This document shows positions 1-12,148 of a stretch of 64,000 bases of DNA, piece by piece. The DNA is taken from contig JACBWW010000015.1 in the NCBI GenBank assembly GCA_020086605.1, positions 16,050,320 to 16,114,319 on the forward strand, given 5' to 3'. The position numbers and the translations under genes are program-made. Position 1 is the stretch's first letter. The number at the start of each line of letters is the position of its first letter. Below the pieces are notes generated by a model, which saw nothing but the letters and a program-made list of their open reading frames with translations, searched no databases and was not told the DNA's origin. This DNA is from Lanius collurio (Eukaryota; Chordata; Aves; Passeriformes; Laniidae).

Positions 1-3000
1 TTAAAAAATATACATCCTATTTCAAGAGCAGTGGATATAATAGAAAGTTGTGTGATGCCAATAAACAGGAAATAAAAAGAGGGATGTGGACAGCCAGAGA
101 AAATTCAAGTCTCGTGGGACCAATACATAAACATAATGAAGTGCTGGTGGCAATCTGGCATTTCTTTAGCTTTGGGGAATAGAAGGTCAGGGGTCTAATT
201 TTGCTGCAGAGAGGAAAATTTTTGCAATGTGGAGATGTGTTAGAAACTGTCTTAAGATTTGGAGCTAGGGAATTAGTAAAAAAAGAAAGAGAACCATACA
301 GTTAAACACCAAGGTAAGGAAGGACAGTGTGGTTCATGAAGGGCTGAGTCAAACAGGTAGCCACTTCAATAAACATCAAATGTCCAAAATGTGGAAATGT
401 GGATGTACAGACAGAAACCTAAATTGAGATTAGGTGGGTCTGTATTCTTAGGTATGCAATCACCTCCAAAACAGCCCTATTTGCTTTTAGCATGGGGAAT
501 CTGCCTTGAGTCTTCTGTTTTGGAAAATGTGCATCACCCATTTTTTTGCTGACCTTATGAGACACTTGCCTTGATTTGATTCCCTCTGTACACAAAGTCT
601 AGTTCAGCAGTTCCTGTACCCAAACCCAATTCCTTCAAAGCACAACCCTGTTGCATGTGTTAGCACACTTCTCAGAAGAGGTCCATAATAATATATATAC
701 CCGGGCCTGGAGAAAATCTTAACTGAAAGCATACATAAATTTAGACATGGAATGGAGTGAAGCAGAGAGTACCTTACCAGTCTGTGCCAAGAACAGAGAA
801 ATGCTGTCTAATTTTTGCTGTTATCTATTGGCCAATGATACTTTGTATGCAATGGAGATAAGTGCATAGAGATGGTTGCTTCTCCAGAGAGCTTCTTTTC
901 TTAAGGATGTTTCTCAAGAACTGCTCAAGTTGATTGCAAATGTCTGTTCTCACCTTCCTTGGTCCCTGCTGGAAGTTAAACAGCCATCTTTACATCCGTT
1001 CTGGCTATGCCCAGAGGTTAAAAAATGCAGTCTCAGCATTTGTTGGTTTATCCTTGACATGTCAAGAAAAGAATAATCATTCTTAAACCCTTTCTAAAGA
1101 TGGAGTACTGGAGCTGGAAGAAGCAGTTTTGCTAATTTGGAGATCTTCCTGTGGTCAGTCCAAACCCGCAGTTTCATTTCCAGAGAGATCTGATATAATT
1201 CTTTTAGACTGGGAATAATAAAAATATGGCTAATGTCAAGAACAGAAGCCTTCCTTTCATTTTTTTAGTAGGTGCATCAAACTTGATAGATGGTGAAAGT
1301 CAGAATAAGTTTCTAAAATATGCAACTAGAATTCTTGCTTTTTATACCTTGATCCTGTTCCCAAGGAAAAATCAAGAGGAATTTTGCTGCTGACCTCTGC
1401 AAGGAGAGAGCAGGGCCTTCAAATTGCATAGCAAAATATTCTTTATTCCTTTCTGTTTTAACATCTATATAGATGTAGGCTGGAGTAGGATGAAAGTGTC
1501 AGTTTTTACATTTAAGGATTTGTGCTTTATGAGCCTTGATATGTTAATGCTTCCTCTGGGGCTATTCTGGATGAGTGCATTGCACAGGTGGCCCACTGCA
1601 ATTTATAGACACAATAATTGAACAAGAGAAATAAGAGACAAGAGTGTTTTCAGCACATGGGATGCAGCTGGTTCAACTACTTTAGCAGGAGCATAACTTT
1701 TGTATGACAGAGTCCTTTACTAAAACATAGCAAAGAGGACTTTTTTCATGGAGACCCATGTGCTGCTTTTTGCACTTACCCAGCTTGCTCCACATACCAG
1801 AGCATGCTCTGAGAGTTACTTTGTCATGCCCTTAAATGAGAAATTTCGTCCACTATAATTTATACGGCAAAGGAACTCTTAAAACAAACATCTGTTAAAC
1901 CAGAAGTTGACTTGAGAAATGCACAACTCCCACGAGCTGAACAGTCCCACACCAAGGACCATTAAATTTAGCAAAGTGCTAACATAATGCAAAAAAGCAA
2001 AACAACTATTACAGTTACTATTAAATAAAGCTAAGCTCAAAATAACATTTTGATTGCTCTCCTGTCATATGTTTACATGGTTAACCTTGACTTTCAAAGT
2101 TGCAAACTGAATGCCTTGACACATGTCAGAAGTTTTTCCTGAAGAAATTGGAAGATGTGCATCTACAGCCATTTGACTTTCTTAAATCTAAAATTATGAA
2201 TAAACTACTGCTAGTGTTACAGAAAGAACCTGCTAGGAAAAATTCTAAACTAAAGAAGGATAGGGAGCAAATATAAGAAGTAATTAGGTTTCTGCCATTT
2301 TAAAAGAAGAAAATTAACTATGACTCAAGCTTCCCGTAAATTTAAATGAAAAAGGTGATTTTATTCTATTAAACATTAACAATTAAAAGATGAAAATCAA
2401 GTCTTGATTGCCTAATAGCATGTGTTCTGATACTAAAAGATTTATGGTATCTTTGAATCAGGGCTTGAGGATGGAGGAAACAGTTTCTAGCATTTATGTG
2501 ATACAAGTATTTTTAAAATTTAATAAGAAACCTAACATGAAGATATGCTGCCTTCAACAAATATTCCATTAATCAGTGTCCTTTATAGTATCTTGATGTA
2601 TATCAGATACAATTTCTGTTTGGGATGTTTTGGAAAAGAAATCCTAATTACCATAACTCAGTGTTTATACACAAGTTTTTTGTTTAAAAGCTAATTAAGT
2701 GTCATAGTTAACCAATTAATTTCATTTCATTCACTGTTTCTCCCTCATAAAAAGTAAATAGTTAATTAATATCCAGAATTTTTCATTTGTCTACACATTC
2801 TGCAACAGCACAATTTTAAAGTTTTCTATAGACATGTTGGAGACATTGCTCAGCACACAAGGAATGAGGCCATGAGTCATTGACTCTGGTGTACTTCTGG
2901 ATTTAGGCAGTTGTAAACAGCCATCGGTGTAACCCATATTCTTATCCCATCTGAAACTTAGTGCCAAGATTCACAGTCTTAATTTAGACCAATTTTAATT

Positions 3001-6000
3001 ATTATGATAACCACACGAGGTATAATCTCTTCTGTTTGACCAGAGTTTACATAAAAATGTGGGGGAGGAACGCCCTCATATGTTTTAAGCATTAAGAAAA
3101 CCCTTACATGTATGCATAAAAATTATCATTAAACTACACATTTATCACACAATCTTCAAAACTTCACTTATATCAACAAAAGGAATTCTGCACACCAAAG
3201 TCAAACTAACACTGACCAAGGTGGGAAATTTACACCATCCTTCATCTCTTCACCACAATACAACAACAAAATTTCCCCACAGTTATTTAGAACAGATTAA
3301 AAACATAAAAGTCATTACCTAAGTCCATATGCTTAAACATCTCACTGAACTGGGACTACTACAGACAAGGAACTGAACTTAGACAGAAAAAAGTGTGCAT
3401 AACTTCAAAGCAAACTTTTTTTTAATAAATAAGAAGAATTTGCAAGAGGCATATCAGGAATTTCCACAACAAAATATATTTATAATTTTTGTCAGAAGGA
3501 TTCCTCCATTCTCCCATTTACTGCTCTATAGCAATTGTTCTGTCTTCTCACTGTCAGAAGGTAATGGAAAATGAGCACCACAGATAATACCCTGATAACC
3601 TAGAGAGCTCTATTCTATACTTTCAGGATTTCAATTTTGTGATTTTCAATTTAATAAAAAAGTAATGAAGTAAATGAAGTAAAAAAATTCAGTTGAAATG
3701 ATGCATAATATTCCAGGAGCCTCTAAAAATGTAATGTAGATTTGGTAAAGGTCTGTCATTAAAGCAGGAAGTTAAGCACCATAAAAATGCCCAAGAAAGG
3801 CAAGAGGATGTCACAGTGGTAGCAACATTACTGGTGTTCTACAAATTTCCAAATAATTCAATTGCTTTTGAGATCACAGTTTGGCAGAGTATTCAAGCAG
3901 ACATCTACTATTAAGCTCACAACATAAATGACACCTGCTTTAACATTTTTCTGTCTCCTATACGAGCTTCACTGGGCACAACATCCTTGGCAGTTACAAG
4001 TAAAAATCTCAAGTTTCCAGTCTGTCTCTGGTGTTTATATGCTGTTCTTATTTCACAGGAACAGTCTTTGCCACATTATCCCAACTGGGCAGTAAATGTT
4101 CCAGTTATCTTTGGCAGTTGCCTGCATAACCAGCACCACAACTTAATTTTCAGCAGTTCCAACATCTACCTTTTCTAACCAGAACAGCCAACCTCTTTCT
4201 ATTTCTCAGGGCACATGGAGTAGAAGAAGAAAATGTCTGCTTCTTCATTCATTGTCTATTACTCACTATAATCTTTTAGGTGCTTTAGAGAAAGGCTGAA
4301 AATTTTATACTTTATAGTTTTTCTACAAGGCTGCAAGCATAGGAACTATACTGAGGCTTACTTCAACTCATACCATGCTTAAACCCACAAAACTTAATTT
4401 CTGTTTTGTGTTTATTATAATCAGAACTAAAACCACCTTCGCCAGAAATAGTGATGACATAATTATATTGTCACATATCCGAGTTTCTTTGAACTCTTTA
4501 CTCAGCCGTAAACTTAGGCCAATGCATGCCTCTAGGTCTGAGCTCTCCTAATTCTAAAAATAGATTCCTTACATTTTTCCATGTATTGAAACAAACTTAC
4601 AATCCAGTTAAATGCTGTTTATAGAAGAGAGATGAAGAAAATAAATTGTTCCATCTCCATGCATTCTTCTTTCTCGGCCTGAAAGCAAACAATTCTGCTT
4701 TGCTCATTGATTACCAAAATAGTTTCTTGATGACTTGTTAATTTGATAGGTCAGGCAATTTATTAGGTGTTTCCTGTGTTTCCAGCTACAGTCTGCATTG
4801 CAAGGAAACAAGTAGTGTCTGTGGCATGGAAGATGAGTCTGTGTCTGATGAGAGCCATGTGTACCAAACTCCCATTTTTCATAAGTGCTGTCATTTTACA
4901 GATGTATGACCCTCTTCTTCTGGTTACAGAGGAGGGGGGCTGGGGGAAGATAATGTATAGGGTTCAGTAGAGAAACCCTTGTAGGCAGAGACACAAATCA
5001 CGTCAGGCAAACCAGAACAGGCTACAGGAACATCACATCTCTTTGCAGAAGACAATAACAGATAGGACAGAGAAAGATGGAGTCTAAGATGATTAGGAAA
5101 ACAGGAATGGTTAATGGATAACAGCAACGTGGCGCCAAGCAGTTCATTCCTTGTCATAAAGATATGAGGCAACACAAACAGAGAGCAGGTAAAAGGTCTT
5201 TGAAATTCATCCAATCAATGCAGATGCAGATTTGTGCTCCCACTATATTTGACAGAGAATAATACAGACTGTGGGGAAATTAATGTATGTCAAATTAAGT
5301 AGTTTGTTTTCTTAGCATCTCCTATTCTCAGAATGCAGTATATCATCTCCAATTTCAAATTACAATTTTGGTTTTGTTATTTTTTAAAAAATCTCTTCTC
5401 TGCAAATTCTAATCACTTTATTTTGCCTTCAAACCCAGGGTTAGCATGTATCTTAGGAAGATCATTTCTCTTTTACATCAGAGCAGCAAGCTTGAGGAAC
5501 ACTCTGAAACACATGGCAGTAATTCCACCCCACTCCTCACCTCCTGTCGAGGTCCCTACCGCACTACTATAGCTGCAGAATTTGACTTGTCCCAATGCAG
5601 GCTGAAGGCACAGAGGGATCAGTGTTACTAAGCCCCTGACCAAGAAGGTTCTCAAAACACTACTCCATACATATAAGGGGAAAATTGAGGTATTATACTA
5701 TCTTTGAAGGTTTAGAATTAGTAGGGCATACAGATTAATTCCATCCTGCTTCGTTTAAGGCACCTCTTTGTATTTTCTGTTTTAATACTGAATTACTTAT
5801 AAACCCTCCAATTTTGATTGGAAATTTGTGGCAGCCCAGTTTTGCGGTACTTGGCACATGTGTCACAGAGTAATAACCCTCGAAGAGCACTGAGAACTTA
5901 ATTTACAGTGATAAAAATGTTGAGACATGAGGGGTCATCATGCTCATACACAAAAAGGGCTTGAGACTAGGCTACAGCTGATATAGCCTAGATGTCTGAA

Positions 6001-6389
6001 GGGAAAAAGCTCCCTGACATCCTCACTGTTCAGAAGCTTGCATCCCTGCATGCAGAAATTTACAAGTACATTGTGGATTTCATACAATGGTCAGGTTATC
6101 AACAGAAAGCAACAAGAAATGAAGAGAGGATATCTCAGTGTGTTTCAAATCAACCAGAATTTGTATGAGAAACCAGTTAAAGGGCTTCAGCTCTTTCATT
6201 TCACACAAACTCTCCCTGTAAAAAAGGCGGTAGTGTGCAGTTGCTGTAAAGTGCCCAACAGTAAACGGGATGTAAGTAACAGAAACCTATTAGTACTGGA
6301 AAACTTCTCAAATCTAAATGACAGAAAATACAGGAACACAGCCAACAGGCACTTCAGTAACGTGCTTGTTTTTCACTAAATCATCTACT
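1..6389. other. Unique AT-rich sequence, no gene seen
   Basis: No exon, RNA gene or recognisable mobile element was found on either strand. Open frames here are under about 100 codons, lack family motifs and look like chance. The only local structure noted is a run of three TAATTA cores near 2.65-2.77 kb, listed separately, and a short G-rich stretch near 4.93 kb. Confidence 0.6.
2643..2770. promoter_or_regulatory. Cluster of TAATTA homeodomain-type cores (speculative)
   Basis: Three exact TAATTA cores (starting at 2645, 2692 and 2763) plus an AATTAA core near 2713 lie within about 125 bases. TAATTA is the known core of many homeodomain proteins. In AT-rich DNA one copy per kilobase or so is expected, so the grouping is dense, but the region was picked by eye. 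Calling it an enhancer is inference; conservation cannot be judged here. Confidence 0.15.
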
Positions 6390-6475
6390 TTGGTTGTAAG
6401 TGTTTATCCTTACTCAGGCAAAGATTTCATTGACTTCAGTGGAAATTCTGACTGTACGAGGAATGCAGAACTTTT
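6390..6475 (+). repeat. Ancient amniote interspersed repeat with palindromic core
   Basis: The stretch holds a 'cattgacttcagtgg' core flanked by an 'actcaggcaaa' side and a decayed mirror side. This arrangement is typical of an old palindromic repeat that is abundant in turtle and crocodile DNA and survives as scattered relics in birds. The match is from memory of the pattern and the copy is much mutated. The exact family name is uncertain, possibly a MITE-like element. Confidence 0.5.
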
Positions 6476-6594
6476 TTCCTCCTGTAAACAGACGTTCTCT
6501 GGAATTGCAGCCTGCACATAATAAACCTCTGAAACAATTCAGACCCATCATTCTATTTCACTGTGAGCAGAACTCCAGTATATCTCAGTTAACA

Positions 6595-6690
6595 ATAAAC
6601 ATAGGTTCCCCTCCCAGTCCTATTGAAATCTATGGCAAAACTCCCAGTGACTTCAATAGGAGCTGTAGCAGACCCTGAGGCTTTCAAAGA
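6595..6690. repeat. Second copy of the ancient palindromic-core repeat
   Basis: The segments 'cctattgaaatctatggcaa' and 'agtgacttcaataggagc' are mutual near-inverted copies of the same 'attgacttcaatgg' type core seen about 200 bases upstream. Both may belong to one larger decayed element spanning roughly 6.39-6.69 kb, or be two insertions. No coding content. Confidence 0.45.
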
Positions 6691-9600
6691 CCAGACATGC
6701 AATGCTTTAGTGTTTCGCCTCCTTTTGCTACAGGTCAAGCCTTTGGCTTTGTAAAGTAAGGAGAAAAATAATGTATTTTGTGCCTGGTTGATGGAAAAAA
6801 AAAGTAAACCAGCACTAACAGGCACTTATAATAAAAAGTGCTAAATGGAGAGCATGAACCTCATATCACACAAAATCAATTTTATGTACTCATACTATAA
6901 TAAAATGCAGTCAATATAATGCTTTCCCACATGTTCCAAATCACTAAATGACAGTTAAGTATCATCACTTACCCTAGTCAATTACATATAACAGATAAAT
7001 AGAACAAAAAAAGTTACATCTAGCCTATTATAAAATAAAGAATGTTAATTATTGCAGAGGTAAGACCAGAATTAAACAGAGAATGATGTGTTTGCTAGAT
7101 AACAAAGTTAGGAAAACAGGACTAAATCTCTGTATGCCATGATTACCTCACATTTGATAACACTGTCCAAGATGCTGTTTATTCTCTAGATAAATGTCTT
7201 AATCAATAGATACATGAAGACAAAATAAGAGCAATCGAGAGGGGTGTATTTGCCTCTCTATTGGTACATATCTATTGAGAGCAAATAGAATTCTCATCAG
7301 CAAAAACTACTTTAAGTCTAATTTGCAGTTCTGATTTATAGCTTTTAGAAACATCATGTCAGGGATATGGCAAACATTCAAGCATTTGCTTAGCTAAAAG
7401 ATAAAGGGCTATAAAGGCAGCTGAGATACGACACAGAAAACAAGGCTTAGGATAGTATGCTCAAAACTGTAGATTGCCTTTCTTCAAGATCAGAAAGAAG
7501 CAACATGTCCCCATTGCACAAGGGTTTATGGAGAGAGAGCCTCTTAAAAAGAATAGTTGCTCACATGTTTTTCGTCACTGACTGCAGATAGAGCAAGTCC
7601 TAAAAAGTCACAGCTTTATGCCATTACTCCATTAAAAAAAAGAAAAGTGCATGAATACTCAATTTAAAGACAGTTGTAATACTAAAAGCTTACAAAGGAA
7701 GATTTAACAAGTGAATCAGCACCAAGCTTTCACTGTGCTAAGACCTATAAAAATACATACGCTCACTGTAAACTGGCAGGATGGAAATAGCCAAATGCTT
7801 CTGATCTGCATATTAAAACATATTATTAAAACATTTTCCCCTGGCAGGAATACCAATGCAGTCCAGTTTACCCATACCTCTAACACTTGCTGCAACTGTC
7901 TGATGAAATTGTTATAATCCAGAACAGTAAAATTGTCTAGGTTTAGAAAATACAAAACACTCCCAACTAAATTTTTTCTCCCCTAATGTCACCTAAAAAG
8001 TCTTGAGTATTTAAAATATAATAAAAACAATTTCAGTGGCTTGATTGGTAATCGTGGCTTTCCAGACAGTTCAGGACAGCTGAGGAGGGCACAAACTGTA
8101 AAGTGGGATTTATGAAGCTGGAGTAAAGGACAACAGAGAACTTTTCATAGTGGATTGCCACTATCAAATCCATGAAAATAAATGACAACCTAAGTCTCTT
8201 TTTCACTTTGACAAACTACGTACTAAGCAGAAATAAGCATGTAAAGAAAAGTTCAGCTCTGCTTAAGTCAGGGAGTTACTCATCACTCCAGTGAGGATTT
8301 CACCTTTTACATCTAACAGAATTTTTCTTTTTCAGTGCAGGCAGCTGAGGGGGATGGTATGCATATTTTCTACCAGCTATTTGAGTGCAGGGCTTTTCCT
8401 GCCCCTTAAGAAAACAGCTTCTGAAGATCAGACCCAAACATTCGTTTTCTGTTCAGTATTCCTGGAATGCTCTTCTGCTTCCTTATGCTTGTTAACTATT
8501 TGCACCTCACAGTATCCTCTCTGTAAAGTGGTGTTAAAATGTCTCTCTCACATGGCTTTGATGACAATTAATATTTATGCTGATCTTTGAGAGACTAGAA
8601 TGAAAGCACAGTATACATGCCTGGTTTTGTTCCCACTGTTCAGAAAAGCTTGGATGAAGCTAATACTTTGCATTAGGGATCTTTCTGATGGACAAGGAAC
8701 GAAACTAGTGAATAGAAATACTGGTGTCAGATCAAAAGAGACCCTCTATTCACCCTATCTCCCTCATTTATTTTTTGGCATTATCTTTTTCCTTCCTATC
8801 TTTCCAAGGCCCAAGGCATCAAAATTTACATTTTCTTTGTGTTCTGTCCTTAAGAAGGAAAGGAAAGACGCAGTAGGAGGGGAAAGTAAGAGAGATAAAA
8901 GGAACAAACAGCTCTAGATATCAAGCAGTGTAACCAATTCCTTAATGTTAGTCTGTGATTTTGAATATCTTATAATTTATAAACTGGAAACATATTATGC
9001 TTTGATTTTCAAACAGCAGCTGAAGCCGCATGCCTGTTCTAAGCCTTTTAAGGGATAAGGAAACTCAGGGAGATAAAAAATACTCACTTGTAATTCTTCT
9101 ATGATCCTGGTAGTGTTCCAGATTTCTACGGCAGGTGGTGTGGAAAGGATTTGAAATGTCGTGGAAAGAAAGGATGAGAGACATTTGGAAAAATGCTTCA
9201 CTTATGTGAAAATTGGTCCAAAGTCTCTGCCTAATCACCTGAATTACACAGGTACCTGTTGGTTTTTAGAGTCTCTATAGTTTTAATGGTGACAAGCAGA
9301 ATAGCTGCTGTCAGGTATGCAAAATTGTAAGACAAGAGCTTTTCTGCATTTCTTCACAATCGCCATTTTGTGACGTTCTGCTGTGCTAAAGGGCCACATC
9401 TTTAATTCATTTGTGACAAAAGGGTGTGATCTGAAGTGCCTCAAGTTTCTGTAGCACTCAAGGTTAACTTTGTGCTATGGCCCGACATTCATTGCATTCA
9501 GGGAATAAAGACTGCAAAGGAAACAATACACCAGTGAAAGCAGACTGATAACACATCCTTCTGAATGAGCAATTCAGCCAGATATTAAAGAAGGCCAGTG

Positions 9601-10810
9601 GCTACTAAGATGATAAGCCTCTCTAGCTGCAAGTATACCAGAACAGAAAGCCTGAGCATGGCTTTACATGGAGGATGTGAAATAATTCTGCCCCAGCTCT
9701 CAGCCAGAGCAGCAGCGTAGGAGACAGGCAGTACAGGGATACTGTACAACTTCAGCCCTTGAATTCTGCAATGATAAGGCAGACTCCCAGGATTAACAGC
9801 CCTGTCAAGGGTAAGTCTCTGAAGTGCTTATTTGTTTAGAAGAACCACCTCATTCATCATTAAGGAGTGATAGAAATGGAAGTCCTCTGACACAGTATCT
9901 GAAGTCTACCTGGATGTATGTTTGCTTGGTATCATGGAAAGCAGAAGATAAAATATTGCTATCTGGTTTGAAAACAGTATTAAAATGAAATACATTACTT
10001 GTGCTTATAATACCTGGTTTCTAAGATGTTTATTTTTTTCAGAGGAACATTGCCAGCCAAATTGAAAGTATGCACTTTCCATGATGAGCAGAAATATACC
10101 TGTATGAACACAATTTTAAGAACAGCAGTAAAAAGAAACATGTTAAAATTTGACTTTCTGTGAACTTTAAATAGATGTTTCTGATAATAAGTAATGACAC
10201 TTGTCTGATAAAATTATGAAACTGATTTTTTGTTAAGCTTCCTTTACATAAAGACTGAAATCAACTAAAAATTTGTAGTATGAAAATCCTGTACTACTCA
10301 TATGAAGATTTTGATTATATGGAGTTATTCTATGAATGGTCCTATACTGCAAAATCAGAACCTGTTTCTAGATTCTTTTGAACCAAGGTCTTATTCGTAG
10401 CCCACCTTTCCTCTGTATGTTTTTGAAAATTATGGTGAGGAGAAAGAGTCTAATAAAAACATGTTGTAAGAGCTGTGAATGACCTAAATAACTTTTCTTG
10501 GAGAACAGAAGACTAAAATGAGGATGTTAAAAAGCAACAGAGACTGAAGAATATAAAACACTAGAAGAAATGCTGGGAAGCAATTCCTCACTATGTTGGT
10601 GGTCTTGTAGATATTGGAACTAATTGGATGTTAAGAATTAAAGGTATCTTGTTCTGTCATTTTGACAATGTGTGTAGTGAAGCAGACTAGGGCAACACTT
10701 GTTTCACCACTAAGAGACGTATGTAAGTTTTCTTTCCAATTCAGAAAACCTGTCATTTACTGAAAGTGCAAGCATAAGTTTCCAACAGAGTTGTGGTGGG
10801 AAATACTAAT
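6691..10810. other. Unique sequence, no gene seen
   Basis: No recognisable exon or transposon. Minor structures are an imperfect 11-bp-arm hairpin at 7232-7263 and an isolated splice-donor-like GGGTAAGT at 9809-9816. The longest open frame, 8600-8917 on the plus strand, is 105 codons, has no motif I recognise and is probably chance. Confidence 0.55.
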
Positions 10811-10935
10811 TTTCATAGATTCATAGACTCATTGAAACTCTAGAGATTATTTAATTCCAAACCCCACTGCCATTGGCAGTGATACCTCCCATTAGACCAG
10901 GCTGCTCAATTTTGTTATCAATCCCATGTTTCCTA
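10811..10935 (-). mobile_element. CR1 LINE, 3' end fragment (antisense)
   Basis: The plus strand begins with 'tcatagattcatagactcat', the reverse complement of the CR1 3' terminal octamer repeats. It continues with 'attccaaaccccactgccat' and 'cctcccattagaccaggctg', the antisense of the conserved CR1 3' untranslated region. CR1 is the dominant bird LINE, mobilised by a reverse transcriptase that binds the 3' end, so 5'-truncated copies like this one are usual. Only about the last 120 bases remain, with scattered substitutions, so the copy is old and inactive. Confidence 0.9.
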
Positions 10936-12075
10936 GGCTGTTATACTCTGTTAAATTTATTATGGGAAGAAAAAACAACAATCCAAACAAACAACCCCCC
11001 CACTTTATTCAGTGTTTCATTAAACTTCTACCCTTGCCTTTATTATTTCTTTTTTGGTTTGTTTTTTTTTTTTGAAGAAACATGTATAGGGTATAAAGAA
11101 ATTTATTTTAAATGATTGTGCAGGGTATTGGCACACTCTTAATCCATATATGAGAAATCTGTCAATGGAGAATTTCACATACTTCAGTAAGAGGAAAGAA
11201 TTTTGCAGAATCACTGCCTTCAACGCAGTAATGGTGTGACTAGAAATACTAAATCCTGTCAATAATTTGGCATCAGCATTGATGCTGATACCGTTTTTAA
11301 AATTAGTAATATATGTTGTGTATGACACAGTGTCAATCACTGTACATTAGAAATCATGATAGATTTCTGCTACAACTCTGATTTTGTGCTATTTTTGAAA
11401 ATATCTGATTACCCCTGTCTATTCAAGAACTTCTCCCTTAGAAAGCACTAATTAAGATACTGAAGAGTCTCATCTAATATTTATACTTCTGGTGTTGCAC
11501 TAGATCATTTTGCAGTGCATGAACAGCGTCATGAAGAAGGAATTAGAAGCAGTATAGCTCTGAGCCTCAGATAATCCTTCACTGATTAGTGAGATTCGCA
11601 TCATCACCTATTCTGAATGCACTCCTCTCAGGATGTTGATAAAGCCCTTCAGTATCACAATATGGACTTCCAAGCACAGCTACGGCTTTTCTACCCAATC
11701 AAAGTGAAACCCTCAGTTCACCTGGTTAAGCTAGCTAATCCTAAATCGGCTTTTAGATTGTCACTTAACAACTCTGAGGCACTCCAGAAGGATCCCGCAC
11801 AAATCCTGTGGTAAATGAGGCCTAGGCTGAGTGAAAATGAACAAACAAAAAGCTTTAAAAATGGACAGCAAATTCTTTATCTAAGGCATATTTTTATTTC
11901 TTTAGAGTGAGAATTAAGATGTCAGGAGTAGGACAGTTCTGTTAAACTGGTCTTCAAATGATGATGTATGCCTGCTTAGATTTCTAATGATGACATATGC
12001 GTACACATTAAACAGCAAACTGATACAAATAATGTGCAGAGGTTTTGGTGCTTTTCAATTTTTGAATATGTGGAC

Positions 12076-12148
12076 TATGAATAATCATATATTAAACCTA
12101 TAAATATGAATAATCACATATTAAACCTATAAAATTATAGGTTTAATA
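12076..12148. repeat. 29-bp tandem duplication joined to a 13-bp-arm hairpin
   Basis: Two copies of a 29-base unit (12076-12104 and 12105-12133) differ at very few positions. The second copy contains the left arm of a perfect 13-bp inverted repeat (12119-12131 with 12136-12148, 4-base spacer). The right arm is thus an inverted third copy of part of the unit. The pattern fits replication slippage with template switching rather than a known transposon. No gene lies nearby. Confidence 0.85.

Noticed and set aside
7232..7263. Imperfect hairpin with 11-bp arms and 10-base loop
   Set aside because: Short arms with one mismatch are expected by chance at this window size.
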